Of a DNA stretch of 64,000 nucleotides, positions 18,165 to 27,309 are shown in pieces. The stretch comes from Pseudomonas sp. 31-12. GTDB taxonomy: Bacteria; Pseudomonadota; Gammaproteobacteria; Pseudomonadales; Pseudomonadaceae. Below the pieces are notes generated by a model. The model did no database searches. It worked only from the letters and a program-made list of their open reading frames with translations, and had not been told where the DNA came from. The position numbers were made by a program, and so were the translations under genes. The stretch is taken from the NCBI RefSeq assembly GCF_003151075.1, contig NZ_CP029482.1:2418001-2482000 (forward strand), read 5' to 3'. How positions within the stretch are numbered: position 1 is the stretch's first letter; every line of letters begins with the position of its first letter.

Positions 18165-19526
18165 ATGAGCCACGACTTCGATCTATTTGTCATTGGTGCC
18201 GGCTCGGGTGGAGTACGGGCTGCACGGTTTGCAGCAGGTTTTGGTGCAAAAGTAGCGGTTGCCGAAAGTCGATACTTAGGCGGCACATGTGTAAATGTCG
18301 GCTGCGTTCCAAAAAAGTTGTTGGTTTACGGTGCCCATTTTGCTGACGACTTCCAACAGGCTGAAAGCTTCGGCTGGACAGCTGGCAAGGCGAATTTCGA
18401 CTGGCCATCGCTTATTGCGAACAAGAACCGTGAGATCGACCGTCTCAATGGCATCTACCGTAAGCTTTTGATTAACAGCGGCGTCACGTTGCTCGAAGGC
18501 CATGCACGATTAGCAGATGCGAACCATGTCGATGTAAACGGCCAGCGTTTCAGCGCTGAGCGGATTTTGATTGCGACTGGCGGGTGGCCGCAGATTCCGA
18601 AAATTCCGGGACATGAATATGCGATCACTTCAAATGAAGCGTTCTTCCTGGAAGAGCTGCCCAAGCGAATCTTGGTGGTCGGAGGTGGTTATATTGCTGT
18701 GGAATTCGCTGGCATTTTCAACGGGCTAGGAGCCGATACTCGGCTGCTGTATCGAGGCGATCTGTTTTTGCGAGGATTCGATCAATCAGTGCGTATTCAT
18801 TTGGCAGAGGAGCTGACTAAGCGCGGTCTGCGATTAGATTTCAATACTGACATTGTCCAAATTGAGAAGCAGGCCGATGGAAGCTTGCTCGCGACGCTTA
18901 AGGATGGGACGCAATTGGAAACTGACAGCATCTTCTATGCCACTGGTCGTAGGCCAATGCTCGATAACCTGGGGTTGGAAAATACGCGCGTAGAGTTCAA
19001 CGAGGCTGGCTACATTGACGTGAATGAGCACTTTGAAACTCGCGAGCCTTCCATTTTGGCTCTGGGTGATGTCATTGGCGGTGTCCAGTTGACACCCGTT
19101 GCGACAGCAGAGGGCATGGCAGTTGCCCGTCGGTTGTTCAAGCCTGAGCAGTATCGACCGGTCGACTATCGCCATATTCCAACTGCTGTGTTCAGCCAGC
19201 CAAATATTGGTACGGTAGGACTCACCGAACAGCAAGCGATTGAGCAAGGCCACAAAGTGGTGGTGTTCGAGAACCGGTTCCGACCCATGAAATTGACTCT
19301 CACCCAGTCGCCTGAACAGACGCTGATGAAGCTGGTAGTGGACGCAGAATCTGATCGAGTGTTGGGATGCCACATGGTCGGTCCGGACGCGGGGGATATC
19401 ATTCAAGGCTTAGCGATTGCTCTTAAGGCGGGTGCCACCAAACGACTTTTTGATGACACTATTGGCGTTCATCCGACCTCCGCAGAAGAGTTCGTTACCC
19501 TCCGTGAGGCGGTTAGTAGCAGGTGA
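18165..19526 (+). CDS. gor: Glutathione-disulfide reductase
   Basis: FAD-dependent NADPH:GSSG oxidoreductase of 453 residues, full length. The FAD-binding [11 protein letters not shown] (11-21), redox-active disulfide [13 protein letters not shown] (Cys42, Cys47), NADPH-binding [22 protein letters not shown] motif, and C-terminal HPTSAEEF with the catalytic His-Glu pair are all present. It keeps cytoplasmic glutathione reduced. A GST gene lies 700 bases downstream, suggesting a thiol-stress neighbourhood, but remnants separate them. Confidence 0.96.
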   Translation: MSHDFDLFVIGAGSGGVRAARFAAGFGAKVAVAESRYLGGTCVNVGCVPKKLLVYGAHFADDFQQAESFGWTAGKANFDWPSLIANKNREIDRLNGIYRKLLINSGVTLLEGHARLADANHVDVNGQRFSAERILIATGGWPQIPKIPGHEYAITSNEAFFLEELPKRILVVGGGYIAVEFAGIFNGLGADTRLLYRGDLFLRGFDQSVRIHLAEELTKRGLRLDFNTDIVQIEKQADGSLLATLKDGTQLETDSIFYATGRRPMLDNLGLENTRVEFNEAGYIDVNEHFETREPSILALGDVIGGVQLTPVATAEGMAVARRLFKPEQYRPVDYRHIPTAVFSQPNIGTVGLTEQQAIEQGHKVVVFENRFRPMKLTLTQSPEQTLMKLVVDAESDRVLGCHMVGPDAGDIIQGLAIALKAGATKRLFDDTIGVHPTSAEEFVTLREAVSSR

Positions 19527-19583
19527 CGGAGGATGGCGATTCCTATACATTTTGCGGCCGCCTCTTGATGGTAAACCTGCTCC

Positions 19584-19760
19584 ATGTCTCTCGCGCTCGA
19601 ACAACTAGTCGCTGGTACACAGATCCCTTTCGCTGGTAGTCGTGTGACTGTCGTCAGCCCCGAACTGGCAGCGCGTTTCCAGCCGGGGGACCATTTGCTG
19701 GTAGAGCAAGTCAGTGGCGAGCTATTGCTGATCCCCCTGCACTCACGACGGCTCAGTTAG
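19584..19760 (+). pseudogene. Truncated N-terminal fragment, possibly of a ProA-like aldehyde dehydrogenase
   Basis: A 58-codon frame starting MSLALEQLVAGTQIPFAG, with VVSPELAARFQPGDHLLVEQ, ending at a TAG that overlaps the next fragment. It resembles the N-terminal extension seen on some glutamate-semialdehyde-dehydrogenase-like proteins, from memory and not certain. It stops abruptly where a LysR remnant begins, so it is a broken gene end. Confidence 0.45.
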
Positions 19761-20083
19761 CTCAACTGGATTTTGCTTTGCTGACCTCTGACTTCGCTAC
19801 GCGCATTTGTATCGATGAGTACTTCACCAACGCGAAAATCACGCCAAAGGTGACGATTCAGGTCAACTCCGTAAACACGTTGCTTGAAGTCATCCGAAAC
19901 ACCGCGGTCGCTACCATCCTTCCGAAACCCATCGCCATGCAGGATCGCGCTCTTCAAAAACTGGCCTTGCTCGATAAGGCGCCTCAACGTGGCGTGTCGA
20001 TTCTCAGGCGGAAAAATAACTACCACAGTACAGCGGCGGTCGCGTTCATGAATTTGATGCTTGGATCCCCGGCAGTGGACTGA
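19757..20083 (+). pseudogene. LysR-family regulator, C-terminal fragment
   Basis: In-frame homology runs from LAQLDFALLTSDFATR through CIDEYFTNAKITPKV, NSVNTLLEVIRN and AVATILPKPIAM to the natural end. This is the last ~105 residues of the CynR-type LysR ligand-binding domain. The DNA-binding domain and two-thirds of the protein are gone. The break abuts the preceding fragment at about 19757, marking a deletion or insertion junction. Confidence 0.75.
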
Positions 20084-20219
20084 GAATAGAGTGCTGACCA
20101 TTACTCCCAGTGAAATGCTGGATTGTAAATAATGGTAATTCCGCTGTTTGGTAGGGAAGAGCAAGATGACGCCATCGACACGATCACCGGGTCGAATCCA
20201 AAAACAACCGGAGTACGTC

Positions 20220-20849
20220 ATGTCCCAACAACCAATCAAGCTTTATCGTCACCCATTGTCTGGCCACGCGCATCGTGTCGAATTGATGCTCTCACTGCTC
20301 GGCCAGCCAACAGAGTTGATATTTGTGGATCTGATGAAGGGCGCGCACAAGATGCCCGAATTCTTAGCGCTCAACAGCTTCGGCCAAGTACCGGTGATCG
20401 ATGATAACGGCACCGTTCTAGCTGACTCGAACGCGATTCTGGTCTATCTCGCTGCTAAATACGGCAACGGTGAGTGGCTGCCCAGTGATCCCTTAGCGCA
20501 AGCAAAAGTACAACGCTGGTTGTCAGTCGCGGCCGGTCAGATCAACTCAGGCCCGGCTACGGCTCGACTGATTACCGTGTTCGGTGCCGGTTACAATGCG
20601 GAAGATGCGATCAGCAAGTCCCACAGCTTGCTCACGGTCATGGAGCAAGAGTTGGGTAAAAGTAAATTCCTGGCTGGCGATAAACCGACCGTCGCTGATG
20701 TAGCAGCTTATACCTACGTGTCCCACGCCCCGGAAGGTAATGTTGCACTGACTGACTATCCTGACGTCCGTGCTTGGTTGAGCAGTATAGAGGCATTGCC
20801 AAATTTCGTTGGTATGCAACGTACTGCTACGGGCTTGCAGCAAGCTTGA
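20220..20849 (+). CDS. Glutathione S-transferase family protein
   Basis: A 209-residue protein. The ATG at 20220 ([19 protein letters not shown]) is preferred to an upstream in-frame start because homology and a GGAG site begin there. The N-terminal thioredoxin fold (residues 1-80) has [24 protein letters not shown], the glutathione-contact Pro and Ser. The C-terminal helical domain has [15 protein letters not shown]. Function: GSH conjugation or peroxide reduction; substrate unknown. Two LysR regulators follow on the same strand and may control it. Confidence 0.92.
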   Translation: MSQQPIKLYRHPLSGHAHRVELMLSLLGQPTELIFVDLMKGAHKMPEFLALNSFGQVPVIDDNGTVLADSNAILVYLAAKYGNGEWLPSDPLAQAKVQRWLSVAAGQINSGPATARLITVFGAGYNAEDAISKSHSLLTVMEQELGKSKFLAGDKPTVADVAAYTYVSHAPEGNVALTDYPDVRAWLSSIEALPNFVGMQRTATGLQQA

Positions 20850-20860
20850 TCGAAATGACG

Positions 20861-20891
20861 GAGCTACCCGGGAAACATTCCGGGTAAGCTC
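20861..20891 (+). terminator. Hairpin after the GST gene
   Basis: GAGCTACCCGG pairs with CCGGGTAAGCTC (one bulged base) across a short loop, 11 bases past the GST stop. No T-run follows, so it may be an inefficient terminator or an mRNA-stabilising hairpin. Confidence 0.45.
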
Positions 20892-21048
20892 TGCTGATCG
20901 TCTGCGATTTGTCTTCGAATTTTTTGCCTGTCGCGCTAGTCATCTGGACAGGGTTTGCGCGGGTCGCCATTGGCGACACTCTTGGCATTTATGTCTGCTC
21001 GCTCTCGCGTTCAGATCTTGCTGTCCCTACGCCACGGCAGAGTCGCCT

Positions 21049-21969
21049 ATGGATCGCTTTCAAGAAATGCAGATATTCATGACGGTGGCTGAAGAAGAAG
21101 GCTTTGCCGCCGCCGCACGTCGTCTAGATATTTCACCCCCCAGCGTTACTCGTGCCATTGCTGCCATGGAGGAACGCATCGGCACTCAGCTGCTCTCACG
21201 GACCACACGTAGCCTGCACTTGACAGAGGCCGGGCAACGATACTTGGATGATTGCCGGCGAATACTCGGTGAGGTCGATGAAGCGGAGGAGGCTGCTGCT
21301 GGCAGCTACTCAATTCCATGTGGGCATCTGACTGTGACAGCTCCCGTGCTTTTTGGTGAGTTGTACATTGCGCCTTTGCTAGCTGAGTATTTGGATCAAT
21401 TTCCTTCGGTACATCTCAACGCGTTACTGGTTGACCGCGTGACGAGCATGGTTGATGAAGGTATCGATGTGGCGATCCGTATCGGCCATCTGCACGAGAA
21501 TAATCAGCACGGCATCAAGGTTGGCGAGGTGCGCCAAGTGATTTGTGGCACCCCCGACTATTTTGAGCGATTCGGCAGGCCCCGCCACCCTGGCGAATTA
21601 AGCTCCGCCAAAATCGTTATGTCGTCCGCGAGCCATTTGTTAAGCGATTGGCAATTTGAGAATGACGGGAATGCATTGAGCTTTCGCTTCGATCCGCGGT
21701 TGGTCGTGACCGCCAATCAAGCTGCTATCAATATTGCCTGCTTGGGCTGGGGCGTGACACGTGTGTTGTCCTACCAGGTGGCTAGTCAGGTAGCGGCCGG
21801 TGAATTGGAGGTAGTGCTCCAGGATTTTGAACCACCCGCTTTGCCCATCCAGGTTGTTTATCTTAAGAGCACTCGCGTACCAGCGAAGGTACGTACCTTT
21901 GTGGATTTCCTCACGGAACGTCTGGGATGTGATACAGCGCTTAGACCCACTGTTAAAAGTACGCTTTGA
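21049..21969 (+). CDS. LysR-family transcriptional regulator (first of a pair)
   Basis: A 306-residue regulator. The start MDRFQEMQIFMTVAEEEGF is the usual LysR start, and an upstream extension lacks homology. The helix-turn-helix covers about 3-62 (AAARRLDISPPSVTRAIAAME). The ligand-binding domain of the PBP2 type follows (GHLTVTAPVLFGELYIAPLL, then DVAIRIGHL). Its stop overlaps the start of the next LysR gene by one base (TGATG), so the two are translated together. Targets are unknown; the GST upstream or DJ-1-like gene downstream are candidates. Confidence 0.92.
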   Translation: MDRFQEMQIFMTVAEEEGFAAAARRLDISPPSVTRAIAAMEERIGTQLLSRTTRSLHLTEAGQRYLDDCRRILGEVDEAEEAAAGSYSIPCGHLTVTAPVLFGELYIAPLLAEYLDQFPSVHLNALLVDRVTSMVDEGIDVAIRIGHLHENNQHGIKVGEVRQVICGTPDYFERFGRPRHPGELSSAKIVMSSASHLLSDWQFENDGNALSFRFDPRLVVTANQAAINIACLGWGVTRVLSYQVASQVAAGELEVVLQDFEPPALPIQVVYLKSTRVPAKVRTFVDFLTERLGCDTALRPTVKSTL

Positions 21970-22880
21970 TGGACCGCTATCATGAAATGCTCATGTTTGA
22001 AGCGCTCTCAGAGCGCCCAAGCCTAGCAGGGGCAGCGCGCCGTCTTAATGTCTCTGGCCCGACGGTAGTTCGCGCGATTGCCCGGTTGGAGACGCGTCTC
22101 GGAGTGCCGTTATTGCAGCGAAGCACTCGTGGAGTGTCGTTGACTGAGTCGGGTGCGGCATTCATGGCCGATTGCTCCCGCATCCTCAAGGAAATCGAAG
22201 ACGCAGAAGCATCTGCGAAAGGCCTTCATGTTCAGGCCCAGGGAAATCTGACCGTGTTGCTTCCACTTCTTTTCAGCCGCTATGTGATGACGCCTTTACT
22301 CGCGAATTACATGGAGGTTTATCCCGAAGTAAAAGTATTCGCTCATTACCATGATCGTTTTCCGAACATGAACGAGGAAGGTCTTGACGTGGCAGTGCTG
22401 GTGGGACATTTGCCCAGTTCATCGTTGATCGCTAGGCCTGTTGGCCATGTTCGTTCGATCGTTTGTGGCAGTCCTGCATACCTCGAAGCCCATGGTGTGC
22501 CCGCCGAGCCGGAGGACCTCAAAAGTCATCGGTTGATTGGCATACAAGCTTATCGGGAGAAGATCCACTGGGAGTTTTCCAAACAAGGCATTCAGAACAC
22601 CATTAAGGCCCGATCACGGGTCAGTTGCACCACTGTTCAAGCTGCCATGGATGCGGCTGCTCATGGTGCGGGGCTTACGCGCTGCTTGAGTTATCCAGCC
22701 TACGATTATTTGAATTGCGGTCGATTGCGCCGGGTACTGCAACCTTTCGAGCTGCCAGCGCTTCCAGTACATGTCGTTTACCGAGAAAGGCGTAGGGCCT
22801 CGATGAGAGTGCGCAGTTTTGTCGACTACATTGTCGAGGGCCTGCGCGAACATCCGGCAATGCTACCGGATGCTCTTTGA
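21969..22880 (+). CDS. LysR-family transcriptional regulator (second of a pair)
   Basis: A 303-residue LysR protein beginning MDRYHEMLMFEALSERPSL, with HTH AAARRLNVSGPTVVRAIARLE and ligand domain GNLTVLLPLLFSRYVMTPLL and DVAVLVGHLP. It is related to the preceding protein throughout (MDR start, ATRxLSY/TRCLSYP, LPALPVHVVYRE), suggesting a tandem duplication followed by divergence. It is coupled by a one-base overlap. A pair could act as a heteromeric or hierarchical switch. Confidence 0.92.
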   Translation: MDRYHEMLMFEALSERPSLAGAARRLNVSGPTVVRAIARLETRLGVPLLQRSTRGVSLTESGAAFMADCSRILKEIEDAEASAKGLHVQAQGNLTVLLPLLFSRYVMTPLLANYMEVYPEVKVFAHYHDRFPNMNEEGLDVAVLVGHLPSSSLIARPVGHVRSIVCGSPAYLEAHGVPAEPEDLKSHRLIGIQAYREKIHWEFSKQGIQNTIKARSRVSCTTVQAAMDAAAHGAGLTRCLSYPAYDYLNCGRLRRVLQPFELPALPVHVVYRERRRASMRVRSFVDYIVEGLREHPAMLPDAL

Positions 22881-23111
22881 ACGATCAGCGACTCACTTTG
22901 GCTAGCTGTGTCCCGTATGTGTCCAGGTTTACAGTGTTACGCGTGGAAACGTGTCTGATACCACCTTTGCTACAAACCGACAAACGCACTCCAGCATTTC
23001 AGTGAGCGAAACATTGGATTGTGTTTTGTGTTCATTCTCATCGAAGCGATTAAAGCGGAGCATGCGTTTCAAGCAGTTTATTTAAAGCCTCACCGCGGAG
23101 ATTACTACCCG

Positions 23112-23750
23112 ATGAAACGAGTACTCATGCTGCTAGCCAATGGCGTCGAGCCGATGGAAATGGCTGCGTTTACCGACGTGCTCGGCTGGGCCGATTTGCT
23201 CGGTGATTTTCCTCTTGAGTTAGCAAATGCAGGCCTTCGTAGAAAGATCGTAACCACGTTTGGTCTTACGATTAATCCACGTTTTTTGTTGCGCGATTTG
23301 GATATCAGTAGCTTTGACGCTTTGGCATTGCCGGGTGGTTTTGAACCGTCGGGATTTTATGAAGAAGCTTTAAGTGAGCCCTTTCTGGAGACCATTCGCT
23401 ATTTTGTCGAAGCCGGCAAACCCGTTGCCAGCGTTTGTGTGTCGTCGGTATGTCTGGGTGTAGCGGGCGTGTTGCGTGACAGAAATGCGACGACCTATCA
23501 CCAGGAAGGTGGAAAGCGGAAGAATCAGTTAGTGGAAACAGGTGCTCTGTTCGTCGATCGACCTGTCGTGGTTGACGACAACATCATTACTTCGAGCGGA
23601 CCAGGCACGGCCACTGAAGTCGCTTTTTTGCTGCTGGAAAAACTCACAGGTTCTGAGAACGCGACGTTTATCCGTCAGAAAATGCGCTTTGCCACTCCTG
23701 ATCGTAACTGGTTTGAGACGCCACAAGTTCCCGAGGCCCTTATTCAGTAA
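23112..23750 (+). CDS. DJ-1/PfpI-family protein
   Basis: A 212-residue class I glutamine-amidotransferase-like protein. The ATG at 23112 (MKRVLMLLANGVEPMEMAAF) is chosen because homology begins there; an upstream ATG adds unrelated residues. The conserved Glu is in NGVEPMEMA and the nucleophile cysteine in VASVCVSSVCLGVAGVL, with ALPGGFEPSGF and ITSSGPGTATEVAFLLLEKL. Relatives act on glyoxals or as redox chaperones. It is larger than YajL owing to an insert at residues 25-60 (WADLLGDFPLELANAGLRR). It follows the LysR pair on the same strand. Confidence 0.85.
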   Translation: MKRVLMLLANGVEPMEMAAFTDVLGWADLLGDFPLELANAGLRRKIVTTFGLTINPRFLLRDLDISSFDALALPGGFEPSGFYEEALSEPFLETIRYFVEAGKPVASVCVSSVCLGVAGVLRDRNATTYHQEGGKRKNQLVETGALFVDRPVVVDDNIITSSGPGTATEVAFLLLEKLTGSENATFIRQKMRFATPDRNWFETPQVPEALIQ

Positions 23751-23769
23751 TCAAAAGAGACCGAGCGAC

Positions 23770-24016
23770 TGGAGAAGGTAATGGAGCAGCAGTTGAGCCA
23801 TCAGCCGTTCATAGCAGGCGAGTATTCGATCGCTGACATGGCGATCTAGCCATGGTTGCTTCAACACGAGAAACAAGGAATGCATTGGACGCCTACCCGC
23901 ACATTTCCACTTGGCTAGCGAAAATCACTGATCGTCTGGCGGTGATCCGGGCCTACGCTAAAGGAGAGGAAGTTCGTCCATCAGGTCACACCGGTGAAGA
24001 CAGGAAAAAGTTCTAA
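23770..24016 (+). pseudogene. Decayed C-terminal fragment of a glutathione S-transferase
   Basis: The frame LEKVMEQQLSHQPFIAGEYS, IADMAI, stop, PWLLQHEKQG, then a frameshift to ALDAYPHISTWLAKI and VIRAYAKGEEVRP reads as the last ~75 residues of a GST (YfcG/YghU type). One in-frame TAG and at least one frameshift make it non-functional. The N-terminal two-thirds are absent. Confidence 0.75.
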
Positions 24017-24044
24017 AGCTGTCATAGGCACGGTCGCGGGCGAC

Positions 24045-24080
24045 TGATGTAAATGATGTAAATGATGTAAATGATGTAAA
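24045..24080. repeat. Four tandem copies of TGATGTAAA
   Basis: Four exact 9-base units, 36 bases in all, in the gap between the GST remnant and the oxidoreductase gene. This could be a slippage-prone variable repeat. Confidence 0.9.
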
Positions 24081-24249
24081 GGCGCGCGGGACGCCGTTGT
24101 GTCTCGCAAAACCGTGCAGTGCTCCGACCTGCAAGACGCTGGGTTGATGGTATCTAGTGGATGTGTGGTTAGACACATCACGGGGCATCAATCAATACAC
24201 GTTGGGCGGTGAGTGAACTGCACCTGTTTACGAATACGTAGAGGTGATC

Positions 24250-26322
24250 ATGAATAAAACTGACGAGCCGGGGGGGTCACCTTGGCATGCCGGTGAGCGG
24301 CACTTGCAGGAAAGCGTCGGCGTGGCGCAGCAGATGGAGCAATTTGGGCGAAAGGTTGTACGTGACTACATGCCGGATCAGCATCGTTCATTTTACAGCC
24401 AGCTCCCGTATCTAGTCCTAGGTGCTGTCGATGAAAAAGGCATTCCTTGGGCGACGTTAATAGAGGGCCCTCCAGGGTTCGTTAACTCTCCCGATTCACG
24501 CATTTTGCAAATCGACCGGCTTCCCGCGGATGGTGATCCAGTCAAAGGAGCATTAGATACCGGTGCCGCAGTCGGGCTGCTCGGCATCGATCTAAAGACC
24601 AGAAGGCGCAATCGAATGAACGGCAATATCAGCACCGTCTCATCTGGCGGTGTTGCCGTTTCTGTCGTGCACGCTTTCGGCAACTGTCCGCAATACATCC
24701 AGTTGCGAAGTGTTGAGCCGGTTAGCGTTGGTCGTTCCTCATCCGATGTTGCAGCGGAATGCCTGAGCGAATTGGACGAGGCTGCAAAAGAGATGATTCG
24801 AAAAGCCGATACATTCTTTCTCACCAGCTACGTCGACCTGGACGGCGACTCATCCAGGCGCTCGGTGGACGTTTCGCACCGCGGTGGTAACCCAGGTTTT
24901 GTCAGGGTCAAAGGCAATGTGCTGACGATTCCCGATTTTGCCGGCAATCTGCATTTCAATACGTTGGGCAACTTGTTGCTCAATCCCAAGGCCGGTCTGG
25001 TTTTTGTCGATTTCTCGTCAGGTGATGTGCTTCAGGTGGCCGGACGCACGGAGCTTATTCTTGAGGGGCCGGAAATCGCAGCATTCCAAGGTTCCGAAAG
25101 ACTCTGGACCTTAACGGTGGAGCAGGTCGTCAGAAGGCGCGCAGTGCTGGCCCTGCGCTGGGCATTCGAAGGTTTCTCGCCTAACAGTTTGATGACCGGC
25201 AGTTGGGAGAAAGCAGAGGGTCGTTTACAGGCTGATGCCCTGCGCGATCAATGGCGGCATCTGCGCGTGACCCGTATCGTTGAAGAGAGCAGCACCATCA
25301 GCTCTTTTTATCTGGAACCTGACGATGGCGCGGGGTTGCCGCGTTTCGAGGCGGGGCAGCATTTACCGGTACGGTTTAGCCTGGTTGAAGGGCAGCCTCC
25401 CCTTGTCAGAACTTACAGTTTGTCGAGCGCACCTTCTGACAACTTCTTCCGGATCAGCGTCAAGCGCGATGGGTTGATTTCGTCGCATTTGCACGACCAG
25501 ATTCGGGTCGGGGATATCATCGAAGCCCGCGCCCCTCAGGGACGATTCACAGTGCAGGCCGATGAACATCGGCCATTGGTTCTATTGGCGGCCGGCGTGG
25601 GGGTCACGCCCCTGCTATCGATGCTGCGCGAAGTCATTTATGAAGGAGAGCGAATTCGGCGCACCCGGCCGACCTGGTTTATCCAGAGCGCGCGTAGCCT
25701 GGCGGAGCTGGCATTTCGGGACGAACTGTTTGAACTGGCGACCCGTGCGAAAGACAAGATTCGCGCCTTGCGACTTTTGAGTCAGCCCGAGCAGCACGCC
25801 CGAGAGGGCGAAGACTTCGAGTTGGCCGGTCGTGTGGATGTCGCGCTGCTCAAGGCGCTGTTGCCACTGGACGATTATGATTTTTACTTGTGTGGTCCGG
25901 GCGCGTTCACCCAGGCTTTATACGATGGGCTGCGTGAATTACGCATTGGCGACGATCGCATTCACGCTGAGACTTTCGGCCCTTCGACGCTGGTGCGGTT
26001 GCGCGACCAGTTGACACCGGCAGTCGAGCAAGTCCCGGCGGCCAGTAGCCCGGTCAAAGTGCTGTTCTCGACGTCTGCGAAGGAGGCGCGTTGGGAGCCG
26101 GGAAACGGCAGCTTGCTGGAACTGGCTGAGAGTAGGGGGTTGAACCCGGACTTCAGTTGCCGCGGCGGCTCGTGTGGAACCTGTCGTACGAAGTTGATCA
26201 GCGGGCAGGTGCACTATCTGAACTTGCCCGCCGAGATGCCGGAGCAGGGAGAGGTGTTGATTTGTTGCGCAGTCCCTGCGCAGAGCAAGGAGGGCGATGC
26301 CCCCCTGGTGCTGGACTTGTAA
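24250..26322 (+). CDS. PNPOx-like / ferredoxin-NADP reductase / 2Fe-2S ferredoxin fusion protein
   Basis: A 690-residue three-part oxidoreductase. Residues ~45-290 form a pyridoxamine-phosphate-oxidase-like flavin domain. Residues ~335-570 form an FNR-type FAD/NAD(P)H domain, with FAD motif RTYSLSSAP, NAD motif LAAGVGVTPLLSML and the C-terminal YLCGPGAF. The last ~85 residues form a plant-type 2Fe-2S ferredoxin, with DFSCRGGSCGTC plus the fourth Cys in LICCAVP. Electrons probably pass NAD(P)H to FAD to 2Fe-2S. The acceptor and the role of the N-terminal domain are unknown. The start is ATG 24250 with GAGGTG ahead. It stands alone. Confidence 0.93.
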   Translation: MNKTDEPGGSPWHAGERHLQESVGVAQQMEQFGRKVVRDYMPDQHRSFYSQLPYLVLGAVDEKGIPWATLIEGPPGFVNSPDSRILQIDRLPADGDPVKGALDTGAAVGLLGIDLKTRRRNRMNGNISTVSSGGVAVSVVHAFGNCPQYIQLRSVEPVSVGRSSSDVAAECLSELDEAAKEMIRKADTFFLTSYVDLDGDSSRRSVDVSHRGGNPGFVRVKGNVLTIPDFAGNLHFNTLGNLLLNPKAGLVFVDFSSGDVLQVAGRTELILEGPEIAAFQGSERLWTLTVEQVVRRRAVLALRWAFEGFSPNSLMTGSWEKAEGRLQADALRDQWRHLRVTRIVEESSTISSFYLEPDDGAGLPRFEAGQHLPVRFSLVEGQPPLVRTYSLSSAPSDNFFRISVKRDGLISSHLHDQIRVGDIIEARAPQGRFTVQADEHRPLVLLAAGVGVTPLLSMLREVIYEGERIRRTRPTWFIQSARSLAELAFRDELFELATRAKDKIRALRLLSQPEQHAREGEDFELAGRVDVALLKALLPLDDYDFYLCGPGAFTQALYDGLRELRIGDDRIHAETFGPSTLVRLRDQLTPAVEQVPAASSPVKVLFSTSAKEARWEPGNGSLLELAESRGLNPDFSCRGGSCGTCRTKLISGQVHYLNLPAEMPEQGEVLICCAVPAQSKEGDAPLVLDL

Positions 26323-26342
26323 ACGAAACAACGACGGTCTGT

Positions 26343-26605
26343 TCATCCTGCTGGATGCGGCTGGAGAGCTTCGGCCAATCCGCCTTCGCGCTGGAGTTGG
26401 GCCAAATCGTCGTAACCTCCGACATGGCGGTCCCTATGAAAATCTCGGGGACCGTACGCCGACTACTGCGTTTCACCATTTCCTGCTTGATGTTTTGAGT
26501 TCCCACATTGGTTTCTGTGTACGGGATCCCTTTGGAGTCCAGCAGCTGCTTCGTACCATTGCAGTACGGGCAGGTACTGGTTGTATACATCGTGACTTTA
26601 CGCAT
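26343..26605 (-). pseudogene. grxC: Frameshifted glutaredoxin 3
   Basis: A glutaredoxin opens MRKVTMYTTSTCPYCNGT with the CPYC active site and runs to TVPEIFIG. The frame then leaves the family, and homology resumes one base out as DRHVGGYDDLAQLQREGG to a natural TGA at 26343. Restoring one G in the GGG run at 26432-26434 gives an 87-residue GrxC. This is either a true one-base deletion or a sequencing error. Unrepaired, the product loses the GSH-binding GGYDD motif and runs into the neighbouring oxidoreductase gene. Confidence 0.88.
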
Positions 26606-26687
26606 GAAGAGTACTCCTCGTTTTCGATTACTTTTAGGCAGCGGTTTTTTTTAAGCGGGCTTGTACAGCACAGGCATGGGAGTGCAC

Positions 26688-27227
26688 ATGAACGTTGAAA
26701 ACTCGGAAGCAATACTGCTGATTCCTGGCGGCTACTGGGTTTGGATTGATGTGGATGAGGCCAGCATCGGTGGAACAGGTACTGCTATGCGCTTCGAGTT
26801 GCCCTTGCATGCTCACAACCTGCCGTTGATGCATAGCCACGAAACAAAGCTCGTAGTGGCGCTAAGGGGGGAGCTGGATATTCGTATTGGTCGACATAGA
26901 ATTGCATTGCTGCACGAGGGCGATGCCATACAACTTGAACCGGGAATTGCGCACCGCATCCATCAAGCCGGATCAACCCCGAGTATCGTTGGTGCAGTGC
27001 TCTGGCCTGGCGCAGTTGAAGGAGCTTTCCGAGAAATTGCCGCGTTGGTCGAGCGAGGCACCTATCAACGTAGCGAGATGATTCGAATCCTCTCTCGATA
27101 CGGCGTGATTTGGGCTGAACAACCCCTAACAAATAGTCATCAAACAGTTGTTGTTCGACCTTTCTTCGATTTCATGCGCGAAATGCCTAGTCCGCTGGCT
27201 CATGCGCTTGAGCAAATATGGAAATAA
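26688..27227 (+). CDS. Cupin-domain protein resembling an AraC sensor domain
   Basis: A 179-residue protein with a GGGAG site before ATG 26688. The cupin motifs are recognisable: LPLMHSHETKLVVALRGEL (metal-site His pair) and GDAIQLEPGIAHRIHQAG. C-terminal helices follow to LAHALEQIWK. It looks like the ligand-binding half of an AraC-type regulator without the helix-turn-helix. It could be a small-molecule binding protein or a regulator that lost its DNA-binding part. It diverges from the broken glutaredoxin. Confidence 0.7.
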   Translation: MNVENSEAILLIPGGYWVWIDVDEASIGGTGTAMRFELPLHAHNLPLMHSHETKLVVALRGELDIRIGRHRIALLHEGDAIQLEPGIAHRIHQAGSTPSIVGAVLWPGAVEGAFREIAALVERGTYQRSEMIRILSRYGVIWAEQPLTNSHQTVVVRPFFDFMREMPSPLAHALEQIWK

Positions 27228-27271
27228 GGGGGTGTTTTATCAATTTAGCGTTCAGGGATAGCAAGAGAAAA

Positions 27272-27292
27272 GAGCCCGCGGATGGCGGGCTC
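27272..27292 (-). terminator. Terminator of the glycine-zipper protein gene
   Basis: A GAGCCCGC/GCGGGCTC stem with a 5-base loop. On the minus strand it is followed by TTTTCTC, 18 bases past the stop of the 27310-27672 gene. Confidence 0.75.
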
Positions 27293-27309
27293 AGTGGCAA
27301 CAACTGCAT

